A stretch of DNA of 64,000 bases from Prevotella sp. (GCA_024695815.1 JAILHK010000047.1:88268-152267); one strand, 5' to 3'. Positions 35,438-45,037 are shown, numbered from the stretch's first letter. A program made the numbers and translations. The notes: generated by a model from the letters alone, not told the origin.

Positions 35438-35741
35438 GCCTTGTTTCAGCAACTCATCGCGCCACTATCAAAAGCTGATACTAGCACTTTTCACAGGTAA
35501 GACTAAAGTCTTTAAACTGATTCTAAAGTCTGAAAAGACAAAATCTAAAGTCTAGAATCATCATTTCTAAAGTCTAGAATTATCATTTCTAAAGTCTAGA
35601 ATCATCATTTCTAGAGTCTAGAATGGAATCAAAAGTGGCACTTTAACGAGGCAATAGTGGCACTATAGCAAGACGATAACGGTACTTTAGCAAGACGATA
35701 ACGGTACTATAGTAAGTAGATAGCAGCCCTTTCGCCTTTTC
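35438..35741. repeat. 22-bp-period palindromic repeat array 2 (about 14 units)
   Basis: Plus strand, block by block: units at 35438, 35460 and 35482 share a [G/A]GC-CACT-like core. Units with TCTAAAGTCTAGAA-type cores begin at 35522, 35544, 35566, 35588 and 35610, preceded by one 20-bp variant (35502-35521); the last has the perfect palindrome TCTAG-AGT-CTAGA. Then come units at 35632, 35654, 35676, 35698 and 35720 with palindromes AAAGTG-G-CACTTT and ATAGTG-G-CACTAT, or relatives GGTACTWTAG. CACT-type cores on both sides of the central block stay in register (35463, 35485, 35639 and 35661 are separated by multiples of 22). Three central units are identical at 21-22 of 22 bases. Confidence 0.85.
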
Positions 35742-35784
35742 AGAGCTGGGAACTGGCGAGGTAGCGAGAGGATACCACATAAAA

Positions 35785-35936
35785 GAAATTTAGCCCCCCT
35801 TCACAGGGAGGCTAAGCTCATGAAAAAACAAATAATTCCTAAAAATAAAACTACTAACTATTTACTAACAATGTATGATCAAGAATCTGTATCTTGTGTT
35901 ATATGTCTATAGTCGTGTGTTGACGGTGCAAAAGTA
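35785..35936 (-). ncRNA. Candidate small RNA between array 2 and the GH43 gene
   Basis: Minus strand: TACTTTTG (35936-35929) with TTG 18 bp upstream, no gene downstream, then a terminator-like hairpin TTAGCC-TCCCT / AGGGGGGCTAA (35815-35790) followed by ATTTCTTTT. A transcript of about 135 nt without a convincing ORF is predicted. Alternatively the hairpin terminates the GH43 operon ending at 35978 and the -7 match is chance. Confidence 0.3.
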
Positions 35937-35977
35937 CTACTATTTATTTAATTACAATTGTAATTTTGTTTATTTCT

Positions 35978-36919
35978 TCAGTCATTTTGTGCATTTTGGT
36001 TCGGATACAACAATTTCTGACCTAATATTTTCATTTTCCGTCGAGAGAAGTTCACGATTCCAATATACATGCCTCGCGGGTAAACCTCTGATACTGAATA
36101 GTGTGCATGAAACACTATTCGCATTTTTCCGTCCTTATCCGTGAAGAAAGAATGGTGTCCAGTGCCATAAAGTCCGTCTACTCGCTGCACAATCGGGTTG
36201 TACTTGAACTTGGTCCACGGACCCATGGGCGACTGACTAGTGGCGTAGCCCACTCCATAGTCGTGACTACGGAAATCGTTTCCGGAATAAGTAAGATAGT
36301 ACGTACCCTTATGTTTTACCATGAAAGGTCCCTCGTTGACACGGCCCAACTTCTCTTCCCAGGGTGCCGACACACTGAAACAGTACGTTAGCGTGCCTTG
36401 CTTTGGCGTGATACCATCGGCCTCTAATTCGCACGCCCAGATGCAGTTGCCATCGGTGAAACGGACAAAAAAGCAATATAAACGACCATCTTCGTTCTGG
36501 AAAACACTAGAGTCGATACATTTCTCATCGCCTATCAGGGACTTCATCATACGGCCACCCACCTGTTTGAACGGACCGCGAGGCGAATCGGCCACCGCCA
36601 CATAGAGGTGTTCATTGGCTGAATAGTACATATAGTACTGCCCGTTGCGATGATACACCTCGGGAGCCCAGAACCACTGCTGCTCGGTGGTGTTGTCTTT
36701 GTGCAGTGCCAACCCACCGCGCTGCCATGTCTGCAGGTCTTTCGAGGTGAAATACTCGATGCCTTCCTTGGCACCTGTGCCATAGGCATAGTAAGTATCG
36801 CCATCTAAAAGTATATAGGGGTCGGCCAGGGGCACCTCGCTGACACGTTGGGCGCAACATACCGTGGCGCTGACCACGAACATCGTCAGCGTCGTCAAGA
36901 TCATCCAAAATTGTTTCAT
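35978..36919 (-). CDS. GH43-family glycosidase, secreted
   Basis: 313 residues, signal peptide (cleavage after CCAQ). GH43 triad: Asp33 (PLADPYILLDG), Asp136 (KCIDSSVFQNEDG) and Glu196 (RVNEGPFMVKHKG). Also WFWAPEVYHRNGQYYMYYSA (82-101), VAVADSPRGPF, YYLTYSGND and GTGHHSFF. No accessory beta-sandwich domain, so it is a minimal propeller, arabinofuranosidase or xylosidase-like; subfamily cannot be fixed by eye. It lies 14 bp after the small membrane-anchored gene and probably shares its promoter at 37.4 kb. Confidence 0.88.
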   Translation of the reverse strand: MKQFWMILTTLTMFVVSATVCCAQRVSEVPLADPYILLDGDTYYAYGTGAKEGIEYFTSKDLQTWQRGGLALHKDNTTEQQWFWAPEVYHRNGQYYMYYSANEHLYVAVADSPRGPFKQVGGRMMKSLIGDEKCIDSSVFQNEDGRLYCFFVRFTDGNCIWACELEADGITPKQGTLTYCFSVSAPWEEKLGRVNEGPFMVKHKGTYYLTYSGNDFRSHDYGVGYATSQSPMGPWTKFKYNPIVQRVDGLYGTGHHSFFTDKDGKMRIVFHAHYSVSEVYPRGMYIGIVNFSRRKMKILGQKLLYPNQNAQND

Positions 36920-36933
36920 TGTTGGGAGACTAT

Positions 36934-37362
36934 TTAATGAAAAATACTTTGTATCTTAGCCTCATCGACCAACAGCTTCACTTTGCCAAAGAAGCCAATC
37001 GTGATGGGCACGTTCATACCGTGATACTTCACCATGCCTACGTTCACCACCTTGTAGTCATGAACCTCAAAGTTCTGACGCATCAAGTTGTCAAACGTAC
37101 TCACAGCCGCGTTTGTGCCCATATCGACCGCCATGTTAGAAAGGGAATCAAGCATGTCGTCCGACAAGTTCTCTCTCAGTTCCTCGGGCAACTGGTCTGC
37201 CACAGCATCAGCCACAGGCACGGCAGCCAGTTTCTGACTTGCCACCTTCATGGCGACAACGCGTACAGTGACATAGTGATCCAATTCATTGGGTTTTGTG
37301 AAAGTCATAATGACAAGTAAGGCAATCACAAACATCAAAAACAAAACTACTACTCTTTTCAT
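36934..37362 (-). CDS. Small membrane-anchored protein, possibly DUF4359-like
   Basis: 142 residues. One N-terminal membrane segment (VVLFLMFVIALLVIMTF) followed by TKPNELDHYVTVRV, a helical acidic middle (EELRENLSDDMLDSLSNMAV) and a C-terminal beta part (DYKVVNVGMVKYHG, VPITIGFFGKVKLLVDE). The shape, anchor plus a domain ending in an ordered [VI]xIGxFGKV strand, recalls small Bacteroidetes DUF4359-type proteins, but this is tentative. First gene of a two-gene operon with a GH43. Confidence 0.5.
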   Translation of the reverse strand: MKRVVVLFLMFVIALLVIMTFTKPNELDHYVTVRVVAMKVASQKLAAVPVADAVADQLPEELRENLSDDMLDSLSNMAVDMGTNAAVSTFDNLMRQNFEVHDYKVVNVGMVKYHGMNVPITIGFFGKVKLLVDEAKIQSIFH

Positions 37363-37396
37363 TGAATTTGGTTCTTAGTTTAGTTAATATCGGGTG

Positions 37397-37428
37397 CAAA
37401 GGTAAGAACAATTATTGAGAAAAACAAA
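37397..37428 (-). promoter_or_regulatory. Promoter of the small-protein/GH43 operon
   Basis: Minus strand TTTG (37428-37425), 20-bp spacer, TACCTTTG (37404-37397), about 35 bp upstream of the ATG. Confidence 0.75.
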
Positions 37429-37463
37429 CTTTTGTGTCTTTAAAACGGCATCGCCATATAACA

Positions 37464-37498
37464 AGAGCGGCACCACTCGCTGAGAATGGTGCCGCTCT
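37464..37498 (-). terminator. Terminator of the M6-type protease gene
   Basis: Perfect 12-bp inverted repeat AGAGCGGCACCA / TGGTGCCGCTCT with an 11-base loop, 28 bp after the stop at 37527; the following T tract is short. Confidence 0.75.
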
Positions 37499-37526
37499 AA
37501 TGCGTTAATATCGTTGGTTTTATCGC

Positions 37527-39650
37527 TTATTTGACAATCTTCTTGCCGTCAACAATATACAGGCCGCGTCCCAATGACTGGACATCACGACCTACATAAC
37601 GGCCATCGAGGGTATAGACAGCACCCGACTGACGGGCAACGGTCTGTTCGCTGATGCCCGTTGTCTTGGGGGCCGTCACAAGCACGTCGTCCAGGAAGAA
37701 ACGGTTCTTGATGGAACCGCTGAACGTCAGTTTCACCTCGCCATCGGCACTCACCACAGCCTCGTATTCATCGAAGCTACCCTTGCTCAGCTTGATCATG
37801 GCAGGTTCTATGCTGCCATTGTTCACCGAGAGTTTTAGTGTGGATTCCTCGTTTTCAGAATTCCAAGCACCTGACAAGAAGGTCAACCGGGCTGTTCCGC
37901 TAACCGTAAAGGCTGGTGTTGTGGCTGAACCAGACTTCTTGGACGTTCCGAACTTCGCACAGCCAGCACCACCACCGGCATTCTCTGTCACCCAGTCATC
38001 GTTATCGAATTGAATCGCTGAGGAAGCTATCGCCCCAGACCATGCGCCATCATTACCGCCGGTGCCTTTACACATGTCGAACGACTCGTAGAAGATGGTA
38101 TCACCTGTCTGTGTGTTCGTTGCTTTGAAGTCGGCCACAAAGTCAAAAGAGACGGTTTCATCGTCATTCTGTTTGATATTCTCTACCGATGAACCAAGAT
38201 AGAAGCTGTTGTCTATATTTTTGTTATAAAGCTTAGCAGCAGGCCTTGTGCTCTTGTTGAAAGCATTGCAACTGCCATAAGGGAAGGGGTCGTTGGCCAT
38301 GCCACTGAAGGTGAGACGATCATCAGCGTCCATCTGATACTTATTGTCGGCGGGAATCCATGTGAAGCGCTGATGCTCGGGATCGTCATTGGGTTCATTG
38401 AGAGCCCACACGTCTTCATCGTAGTCAGCATGCAGAATCAGCAGACCAGCACCGGGCAGTGAGGCATCCCAACCATCCAGCTGGCGGTTCTCCAACAGGA
38501 AGAACTCGTTGCGATTCTTCTGGTTATAGATGACATAGCTTTCACCGCCATTCTGCAGCGACTTCATGTTCTCGACGGTCATGTCCTGACTCTCAAGGAC
38601 GATGGGTTCCATCCATCCAGCCACCCAACGCTCGTAGCTGGTATATCCAGCAGGCTGATAGCCATCGTCATTATAAGAACCAGAGTCCATCAAGTCCCAA
38701 GAGCCCATGCCCTGACCTCCGCTATAGTCTATGTCGTAGTAGTCGGGATAGCCCAGACAGTGGGAGAACTCGTGGCACATGGTACCGATACCGGAGATGG
38801 CAGCTCTCCAATCAAGTTCAGGACCACAAGCATAGGTATTCACCTTCTTGCCACCGTTCACGCTGACAGGCCCCGTACCATCACCATATTTTACAGCTTC
38901 TTCTAATGCATAGGCATGTGGCCAGATAATATCATCATCGGGGTAGTCTGCTTCACCATGACCGGCATAAACCACATAGACCTGATCCACCTCGCCATCG
39001 TTGTCCCAATCATAGACAGACCAGTCGTCCAAATCGTTGTTAGCCATCGTAACGGCCTCTACAACCATCTGGCCAGGATGCTTATCGTTTTCATCTTCGT
39101 CGTTTCCGCCATAGTAGGCATAATTTTTGCTCAGAGTGTAAGGACCCACTACATCAAAGTCCAGCTCGAACAGTCCACGACTCTGGTCCTTGAAATAGTC
39201 ACACATGGAGCCTTTAAAATCACCATCACTGAAGCCTGGCTCATTGGCAATACGCTTGAAGAGCGCCTGGTTGTGTTCCTCTAAAAAGGCAGAGTTCTTG
39301 AAGTTCACCAAGATGATGATACCTTTCTTCTTACCAATGAAGCCACTCTGCTCCGATGCCCTACGTGGCAGTCGCTGAACACGCTTGGCATTCATCTTCT
39401 GACGGTTCATCTTGGCTTTATAGATGGCGGTCTGGGCATCTATCGGCTGATAGACGCCTTCGGATGTCTTACGGTAGGCTTTACCATCGTCACCTTTCCA
39501 AAAATGGCCGAATTCATCGCCTACAAGACATGCTTTCACTTCTGTACCGTCTGCCAGCTTCAACGTCTTCGAGACGCCACGCTTAGCTGGTACGGCTGCC
39601 ACTGTCAGGATCATCACCAGCAGTGACAGGATTAAAAACATTCTTTTCAT
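37527..39650 (-). CDS. Secreted M6-family (immune inhibitor A-like) metalloprotease with sorting domain
   Basis: 707 residues, signal peptide (cleavage after VAAVPA). A propeptide-like region runs to about 105, then the catalytic domain: KKGIIILVNFKN, SMCDYFKDQSRGLFELDFDVVGPY, YDWDNDGEVDQVYVVYAGHGEA, and the zinc site MCHEFSHCLGYPDYYD (His293, Glu294, His297, Gly300, Asp303). MGSWDLMDSGSY carries the Met-turn. A beta-sandwich follows at about 520-665 (ESFDMCKGTGGNDGAW ... FFLDDVLVTAPK), then a T9SS-like tail (GAVYTLDGRYVGRD, GRGLYIVDGKKIVK). Extracellular protein digestion is the likely role. It stands alone with its own promoter and terminator. Confidence 0.9.
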   Translation of the reverse strand: MKRMFLILSLLVMILTVAAVPAKRGVSKTLKLADGTEVKACLVGDEFGHFWKGDDGKAYRKTSEGVYQPIDAQTAIYKAKMNRQKMNAKRVQRLPRRASEQSGFIGKKKGIIILVNFKNSAFLEEHNQALFKRIANEPGFSDGDFKGSMCDYFKDQSRGLFELDFDVVGPYTLSKNYAYYGGNDEDENDKHPGQMVVEAVTMANNDLDDWSVYDWDNDGEVDQVYVVYAGHGEADYPDDDIIWPHAYALEEAVKYGDGTGPVSVNGGKKVNTYACGPELDWRAAISGIGTMCHEFSHCLGYPDYYDIDYSGGQGMGSWDLMDSGSYNDDGYQPAGYTSYERWVAGWMEPIVLESQDMTVENMKSLQNGGESYVIYNQKNRNEFFLLENRQLDGWDASLPGAGLLILHADYDEDVWALNEPNDDPEHQRFTWIPADNKYQMDADDRLTFSGMANDPFPYGSCNAFNKSTRPAAKLYNKNIDNSFYLGSSVENIKQNDDETVSFDFVADFKATNTQTGDTIFYESFDMCKGTGGNDGAWSGAIASSAIQFDNDDWVTENAGGGAGCAKFGTSKKSGSATTPAFTVSGTARLTFLSGAWNSENEESTLKLSVNNGSIEPAMIKLSKGSFDEYEAVVSADGEVKLTFSGSIKNRFFLDDVLVTAPKTTGISEQTVARQSGAVYTLDGRYVGRDVQSLGRGLYIVDGKKIVK

Positions 39651-39702
39651 TTCAACTTGTTAGCTTTAACTTTTTTATTTATTAGGTCAATCAAAGGAAG
39701 TG

Positions 39703-39733
39703 CAAAGATAAATAATAAAATTCATTTTCCAAA
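39703..39733 (-). promoter_or_regulatory. Promoter of the M6-type protease
   Basis: Minus strand TTTG (39733-39730), 19-bp spacer, TATCTTTG (39710-39703): full consensus. Confidence 0.75.
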
Positions 39734-39744
39734 ACATTTTCAAC

Positions 39745-39779
39745 AAAAAAGCCGTTCGCGATGGGCGAACGGCTTTTTT
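39745..39779 (-). terminator. Terminator of the fasciclin/SusCD operon
   Basis: Stem GCCGTTCGC / GCGAACGGC with a 5-base loop, flanked by A6 on one side and T6 on the other, so it can act in both directions. It lies 20 bp after the SusD stop at 39800. Confidence 0.9.
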
Positions 39780-39799
39780 ATCATTTCATATTGAGTTTC

Positions 39800-41725
39800 T
39801 TATTTGACGCCTAACTTTCCTTTCCACGTCATGTACCAGTTCTTTGGATCGCTGAGGTCGCGAGAAACTGGAGCAGAGCTCTTCTTACCCTTGCGCGCCT
39901 CGATGTGCTTCTTCATGAAAGCACCGGGGTTAGCCTGACGCTTGGCAAAACGCATCAGGTCGTAGTAGCGGGTGCCCTCGAAGGCTAACTCCAGCGCCAT
40001 CTCGTCAAGCAGCAGACTGTCCACATAAACCTGCTGTTCGGCAGTGAGCTGACGGTACTTCGCCTCGTTCGTCTCTACGGTGTCGTTGATCAACTTATAG
40101 AACTCGTTCATAGGAGTATAACCCGAACCACGTGTGTGGATACCAATGGTGTTAGGTTCCTGTTCGGCATTGCCCGTCACGAAGTAGTTGGCAGAAGCAC
40201 GACGGTAGTAGTTGGTTGGGAAGTCGAACGCAGCCAGCTTGATAGAGTCGGCCTCGGGAATGGTATGACCGATGGAATCGCGCAGGATAGCGTTGTCCAG
40301 TCCCTCGCTCAGCGTAGCAAATGCTGCACGTGGGAAACCAGCCTGGTTCAGGGCCTCAGCCAAACGCAGATAAACCATCTGTTTGCGATAGATATGGATG
40401 TTATTTCTTGCATTCTCCTCTCTTTTTTCCTTGTTCAGCATGTACTTGTACTTAGAGATAACCTGCGTTGGTACAAGATCGCCCGTCACAGGATCCTTGA
40501 AACTATTGTAATTATTGAAATTCTGACCGAAACAGAGGGGGAGACGCAAGTCGCCAGAGCGATTTAAGTCAAGTCCACTGGGTGCATAGTAGACGGTGGT
40601 ACCATTATCACCCAACACACAGTTGGCCATTGAGGCAGACAGCTCCTTCAGGCGTTCAGACGCTGTGATGCTGTACTGAGCCTGGTTCTCATTCGTTGAA
40701 CAGAACAGGTTACCCAATTCGCTATAATAACCCTCAGCACGGATAGAGTCGCCGGCAATCATTGTAATGAGCTCGCTTTCGTTAGAGTATGATTCACTAC
40801 CCCAGAAGTCACCACCATGCACAGTAATCTCGAGCCATGATGTTTTACCCTTCGGCCACATAACAGTTGTAACGCCAACAGGATAGTTGCTGCTTGCACT
40901 CAGACCATTGCGGGTGTTAATGTAGTTATAGTAGCAAGTAGCGGCCTTGTAGTATTCTGCAGGTGTCTTGGCACTCCACAGATAGAGGTCGCCCAGCACA
41001 ACGTCGATAGGGAAATAGAAGAAGCGAGAGTCCGTGTCACGGATTTTGCCGATGCCAGGATACTCGGTGCGATATTGCACAGGGATACTCTCCAGGTCGG
41101 TGATCAGTGCCTGACAGATGTAGTCCAGATCACGCTTAGGTGCTCTCTCGGCAGCCTCAGCAGCCTCCTTGGTGAGCAGAGGCTCCTCGTAGTAAGCCAC
41201 CTCGCCATAGTTCAGCACCAGCTGCAGGTAGGTCCATGCGCGGATAGCCTTGATGGCGGCATACTCAGTCATGAACACGTACTTGTCCTGACTGTTGCGC
41301 ATGTCGGTCTTGGCATTAGCGATGTAATAGTTGCAGTTGTTGATGATAGCATAGTAGTCGCGTGGCGAATTATACACGTTATCATCGTTCTCCTGGAACA
41401 GGGCCAGGTCGCGCAGGTCAGAGCTGGCTGCACCGGTCAGGTCCACCAGGTCGCCGCGCACCTCACCCAGCAGGATGGTGCGGTCGCCAATAACCTGCAA
41501 CTTGTTCAGAATACCTGTGAGCGAATACACGGTATCCGTCCAGTTGGTAAGGTGGTCCTTGTCTGTGAAGATCACGTCCTCTGCCTCGGGCTCGAAGAAG
41601 TCCGCGCAGGAAGTCATCATGGGCAGCGCCATGAAGGCAGCTGCAAAGCCGCAGCACACTGAACCAGCCCCTTTACGAAATATATTCTTGATATTCATAA
41701 TCTTTTTCATTTCTTGATTCTTCAA
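39800..41725 (-). CDS. SusD/RagB-family lipoprotein (pair B of the fasciclin locus)
   Basis: 641 residues. The lipoprotein signal is preceded by an extended N-terminus; lipidation at Cys40 (MMTSC), so the real start may be Met6 or Met10. SusD features: ADFFEPEAEDVIFTDKDHL, YAIINNCNYYIANAKTDM, IKAIRAWTYLQLVLNYGEV, QMVYLRLAEALNQAGFP and LLDEMALELAFEGTRYYDLMRFAKR near the C-terminus. Long for a SusD. It follows its SusC by 12 bp, is the last gene of the operon, and is followed by a strong terminator. Confidence 0.93.
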   Translation of the reverse strand: MKNQEMKKIMNIKNIFRKGAGSVCCGFAAAFMALPMMTSCADFFEPEAEDVIFTDKDHLTNWTDTVYSLTGILNKLQVIGDRTILLGEVRGDLVDLTGAASSDLRDLALFQENDDNVYNSPRDYYAIINNCNYYIANAKTDMRNSQDKYVFMTEYAAIKAIRAWTYLQLVLNYGEVAYYEEPLLTKEAAEAAERAPKRDLDYICQALITDLESIPVQYRTEYPGIGKIRDTDSRFFYFPIDVVLGDLYLWSAKTPAEYYKAATCYYNYINTRNGLSASSNYPVGVTTVMWPKGKTSWLEITVHGGDFWGSESYSNESELITMIAGDSIRAEGYYSELGNLFCSTNENQAQYSITASERLKELSASMANCVLGDNGTTVYYAPSGLDLNRSGDLRLPLCFGQNFNNYNSFKDPVTGDLVPTQVISKYKYMLNKEKREENARNNIHIYRKQMVYLRLAEALNQAGFPRAAFATLSEGLDNAILRDSIGHTIPEADSIKLAAFDFPTNYYRRASANYFVTGNAEQEPNTIGIHTRGSGYTPMNEFYKLINDTVETNEAKYRQLTAEQQVYVDSLLLDEMALELAFEGTRYYDLMRFAKRQANPGAFMKKHIEARKGKKSSAPVSRDLSDPKNWYMTWKGKLGVK

Positions 41726-41737
41726 TTAAATAGCGCA

Positions 41738-44700
41738 TTACAAATTAATCTTCACACCAGCCACGATAGAACGGCTCTGTGCCAGACGACCCAGGTCGAT
41801 ACCCTGACCAATCACCTTTGAAGAGGTAGAGAACTCAGGATCGGTGCCCAGATACTTTGAGAATGTGAGAAGGTTGTTGCCCTGAATCCAGAACTGAACG
41901 CCCTGGATGAACTCAGAGTTGACTGGCAGGTCGTAGCTCAGAGTGGCGCTCTTCAGGCGCAGGTATGAACCATCCTCCATCCAGCGGTCGCTGAAGCGGC
42001 TGTTGCCCATAGGATCCTGGAAGGTGATGCGAGGCATGTCGGTCTGCTGACCTTCTGCCTGCCAGCGGTGGTTCATGGCCTTGCTCTGGTTCATGAAGCG
42101 GCTGCCGCCCTCCAGCTGTGAACGCATGTAGTTATATACATCGTTGCCTACGCAATAGTTGAAGTTCACGTCGAGTTTAAGACGCTTCCAGCTCAGCGAA
42201 GTAAAGATATTACCATAGATATCGGGATTAGGATCGCCAATCACCGTCATATCCTTCTCGTCAATGACGCCATCACCGCTCAGGTCGCTGAAGTGTACGT
42301 CACCAGCCTGGAAGTAGTTATGGTCTATACCGTTGGCACCCAGCATATACAATCCGTTAGGATCGGTGATACCGGCTGCCTTTGCCTCGGCTGTGGTAGC
42401 AAAGACGCCCTCGGTGCGATAACCATAGAACACGTTGGCAGGACGACCTACCTCGGTCAGGACGGTAGCACCATAGAGCTCGGTCTTAATGGTCTTGTTG
42501 TTGTCGGGCAACTCAGTAATCTCGTTCTTGTAGTGACCCAAGCTGGCGCCAACCTGCCACTGCCAGTCTTTCTGTGCCAGCACCTTGACGGTAGCGGTCA
42601 CATCGAAACCGTTGTTCTTCAGTTTACCACCATTAGACCAGTTCTCGTCCAGTCCACTGAGGAAGCCCAGCGACTGAGTGGTCAGCAGGTTGTCGGTGGT
42701 TGAGCGGAAGTAGTTCAGGCTCAGAGCTAGGCGGTTGTCAAACAGACTAGACTCCACGCCGAAGTTAAAGCGACGGGTAGTCTCCCACTGAATCTTGGTA
42801 TTACCAATACCGGCGAAGGTCAGTCCAGACACATCGTGCAAGAACTGATTAGCACGGAAGTAACTACGGGCAGCGTAGTAATCAATATTATCGTTACCGC
42901 TCACATCGTAACCAGCCGACAGACGCAGGTAGTCCACATTCTTAACGCCAGCCATCCAAGGCTCGTTAGAGAGCACCCATGATGCCTGCACGCCGGGGAA
43001 CACGCCCCAAGCGGCATCAAACAGGCGGAAATCGCCGCCATCCTGTCCGAAGAGTGTAGAACCGTCAACGGTCAGGTTGGCCTGCACGTAGTAGCGGCTC
43101 ATGTAGTTATACTCAGCCTGTGCATACCATGAGATAGCGTTCCAGCTCTCTTCCACACCAGTTACATCCACGTTCTTTAAGCCACCACTCATGAATGGAG
43201 TCTTGTCACTACCCGTGTTGTAGCCCAGCTGTGTGTTGCTGGTGTAGTTTTCCCAGTTCACACGCACACCACCGAAGGCATGGATGAAGTGAGCACCATA
43301 GCGGTTGTTCCAGTCCAGACGGGTATCACTCATCACCGAGTTCTGCTTAGAAGCCAGCGAACGAACCTCGTTTTGGCGTTTGCCACCAATGCTCTTCACA
43401 TAGTAATCGGGCACACCGTTCACAGGAATATAGTACTGGTTGTGAGTGTTCACCAGATTATAGCTGAAGTGCTCACTCAGCGAGAGGTTAGCACTGAACA
43501 TATACTTGGGAGTCACGCTGAGGTTCAGCAGTGAGTTCTCAAAGCGGTTCTTGTTCTCGGCATCCGAGTATTCCAGGATAGAAGCGGGGTTACCCAACTG
43601 CCAGTTGTAACCGGTATAGCCTTCCAAGGCCTCACGCAGGTAGGTCTCGTCGGCATTGTCCCAGTGACTGTTTGACAGCAAACCGCGGCCATAGCTGTAA
43701 GGACTCATGAAGGGGCTCTTAACATAAGCCAGAAACGAGGGAGCAGAAGGTGTGCCTTCGTCGTAGGTTGTGGGAGCACCGTCGTTACGCAGGTTGCGTG
43801 TCTGGTTCGAGAACGAAGCATCGAAGCGCACGCTCAGCTCTTTCAGCAGCGAGATATCGGTATTGAAACGCACGTTCAGGCGGTTCATCTCGTTGTTCTT
43901 CAAGGTGCTGTTAGCGCCGGTATAGCCTACCGAGAGGTTATAGTTGGCCACATCGTCACCACCCTCTACGTTGATACCGTAGTTCTGTGTGAAGGCTGTT
44001 CTATAGACATAGTCCTTCCAGTCGGTATTCTGGTGGTAAGGCGTATAGTAATAGTAGTCGGGATCCTCGTTGAGGAAGCTGAACGTACGGATGTTCGTAT
44101 TCGTGGTACGCAGCATCTCTGAGGCATAGCCACGATACTGCGAAGCACTCATCATATCATAGTACTTAGGCTCCATCACCACACCCATCGAGGCTGTGGC
44201 AGTGATGCGCGTAGCCATCGACTTGTTGCGACGGGTCTGAATCAGGATCACACCGTTGGCACCTTTCGAACCATAGAGAGCAGTACCGTTGCGCATCACC
44301 GTCACCTTCTCGATATCGGCAGGGTTGATGCTGGTCAGCAGGTCATTGTAAAAGCCCTGATGCAGCATCTCGCGTCCGTACTGCTGGTCAACGATGACAT
44401 CGTCAATGACCACCAATGGCTGTGCATTCACGTTCAGTGAGTTCAGGCCTTGAATAAACATCGTGCTACCGATACCAGGTGTACCGCTCAGAGTCTTGGT
44501 GTAGGCCTGTGCGCCCAACTGCTTCTGAATCTCGTCCTTGATATTCACAGCGCTGGTGTATTTAAAGTCGGTGGCAGCATAGTCACTGCGCACGTTGGTC
44601 ATCGCTGCATATTCTGCAGCAAAGGTGCTGGGATAAAGACAGATGGTCTTTTGCTGCTCTACCACCTGCAGACCAATCTTCACAGGGTTATAGTCGGGGG

Positions 44701-45034
44701 TGGTCACATACAAAGCCGACGAGAACACAGGCACCTTCAACTCGTAGGTACCGTCGTCTTCGGTCAGCACACTGTAGCCGTCGATCTCTGCAACACGCAC
44801 AATAGCACCGCTGACAGGCTTGCGGGTGGTAGCATCCAGTACTACACCCTTCACCACACGCGTCTCATATTGCTTAACTTTCTGAGTGAATGTGCGCGCC
44901 TTAACCTCAACGTCCTCTTCCTCGTCGTCGTACTCATCTTGCGCCCAAACATTCATTGGAAGTGCCATCAGTAGCGTGATTCCAAACAATATATATTTCT
45001 TCATAGTCTTCATAATTCGTTGTTTAAAAATCAT
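41738..45034 (-). CDS. SusC/RagA-family TonB-linked transporter (pair B)
   Basis: 1098 residues from the first ATG; Met8 or Met11 gives a more compact signal peptide (cleavage after VWAQ). An unusual acidic stretch (DEYDDEEEDVE) follows the signal peptide, before the CarboxypepD_reg-like domain (VVKGVVLDATTRKPVSGAIV). Plug: IQKQLGAQAYTKTLSGTPG, GLNSLNVNAQPLVVIDDVI, DIEKVTVMRNGTALYGSKG, ANGVILIQTRR. The barrel ends in SIVAGVKINL, without the usual terminal Phe. The canonical TonB-box DVVVIGYG segment is missing, a feature of some SusC subgroups. It begins 3 bp after the upstream fasciclin gene. Confidence 0.93.
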   Translation of the reverse strand: MIFKQRIMKTMKKYILFGITLLMALPMNVWAQDEYDDEEEDVEVKARTFTQKVKQYETRVVKGVVLDATTRKPVSGAIVRVAEIDGYSVLTEDDGTYELKVPVFSSALYVTTPDYNPVKIGLQVVEQQKTICLYPSTFAAEYAAMTNVRSDYAATDFKYTSAVNIKDEIQKQLGAQAYTKTLSGTPGIGSTMFIQGLNSLNVNAQPLVVIDDVIVDQQYGREMLHQGFYNDLLTSINPADIEKVTVMRNGTALYGSKGANGVILIQTRRNKSMATRITATASMGVVMEPKYYDMMSASQYRGYASEMLRTTNTNIRTFSFLNEDPDYYYYTPYHQNTDWKDYVYRTAFTQNYGINVEGGDDVANYNLSVGYTGANSTLKNNEMNRLNVRFNTDISLLKELSVRFDASFSNQTRNLRNDGAPTTYDEGTPSAPSFLAYVKSPFMSPYSYGRGLLSNSHWDNADETYLREALEGYTGYNWQLGNPASILEYSDAENKNRFENSLLNLSVTPKYMFSANLSLSEHFSYNLVNTHNQYYIPVNGVPDYYVKSIGGKRQNEVRSLASKQNSVMSDTRLDWNNRYGAHFIHAFGGVRVNWENYTSNTQLGYNTGSDKTPFMSGGLKNVDVTGVEESWNAISWYAQAEYNYMSRYYVQANLTVDGSTLFGQDGGDFRLFDAAWGVFPGVQASWVLSNEPWMAGVKNVDYLRLSAGYDVSGNDNIDYYAARSYFRANQFLHDVSGLTFAGIGNTKIQWETTRRFNFGVESSLFDNRLALSLNYFRSTTDNLLTTQSLGFLSGLDENWSNGGKLKNNGFDVTATVKVLAQKDWQWQVGASLGHYKNEITELPDNNKTIKTELYGATVLTEVGRPANVFYGYRTEGVFATTAEAKAAGITDPNGLYMLGANGIDHNYFQAGDVHFSDLSGDGVIDEKDMTVIGDPNPDIYGNIFTSLSWKRLKLDVNFNYCVGNDVYNYMRSQLEGGSRFMNQSKAMNHRWQAEGQQTDMPRITFQDPMGNSRFSDRWMEDGSYLRLKSATLSYDLPVNSEFIQGVQFWIQGNNLLTFSKYLGTDPEFSTSSKVIGQGIDLGRLAQSRSIVAGVKINL

Positions 45035-45037
45035 ACA

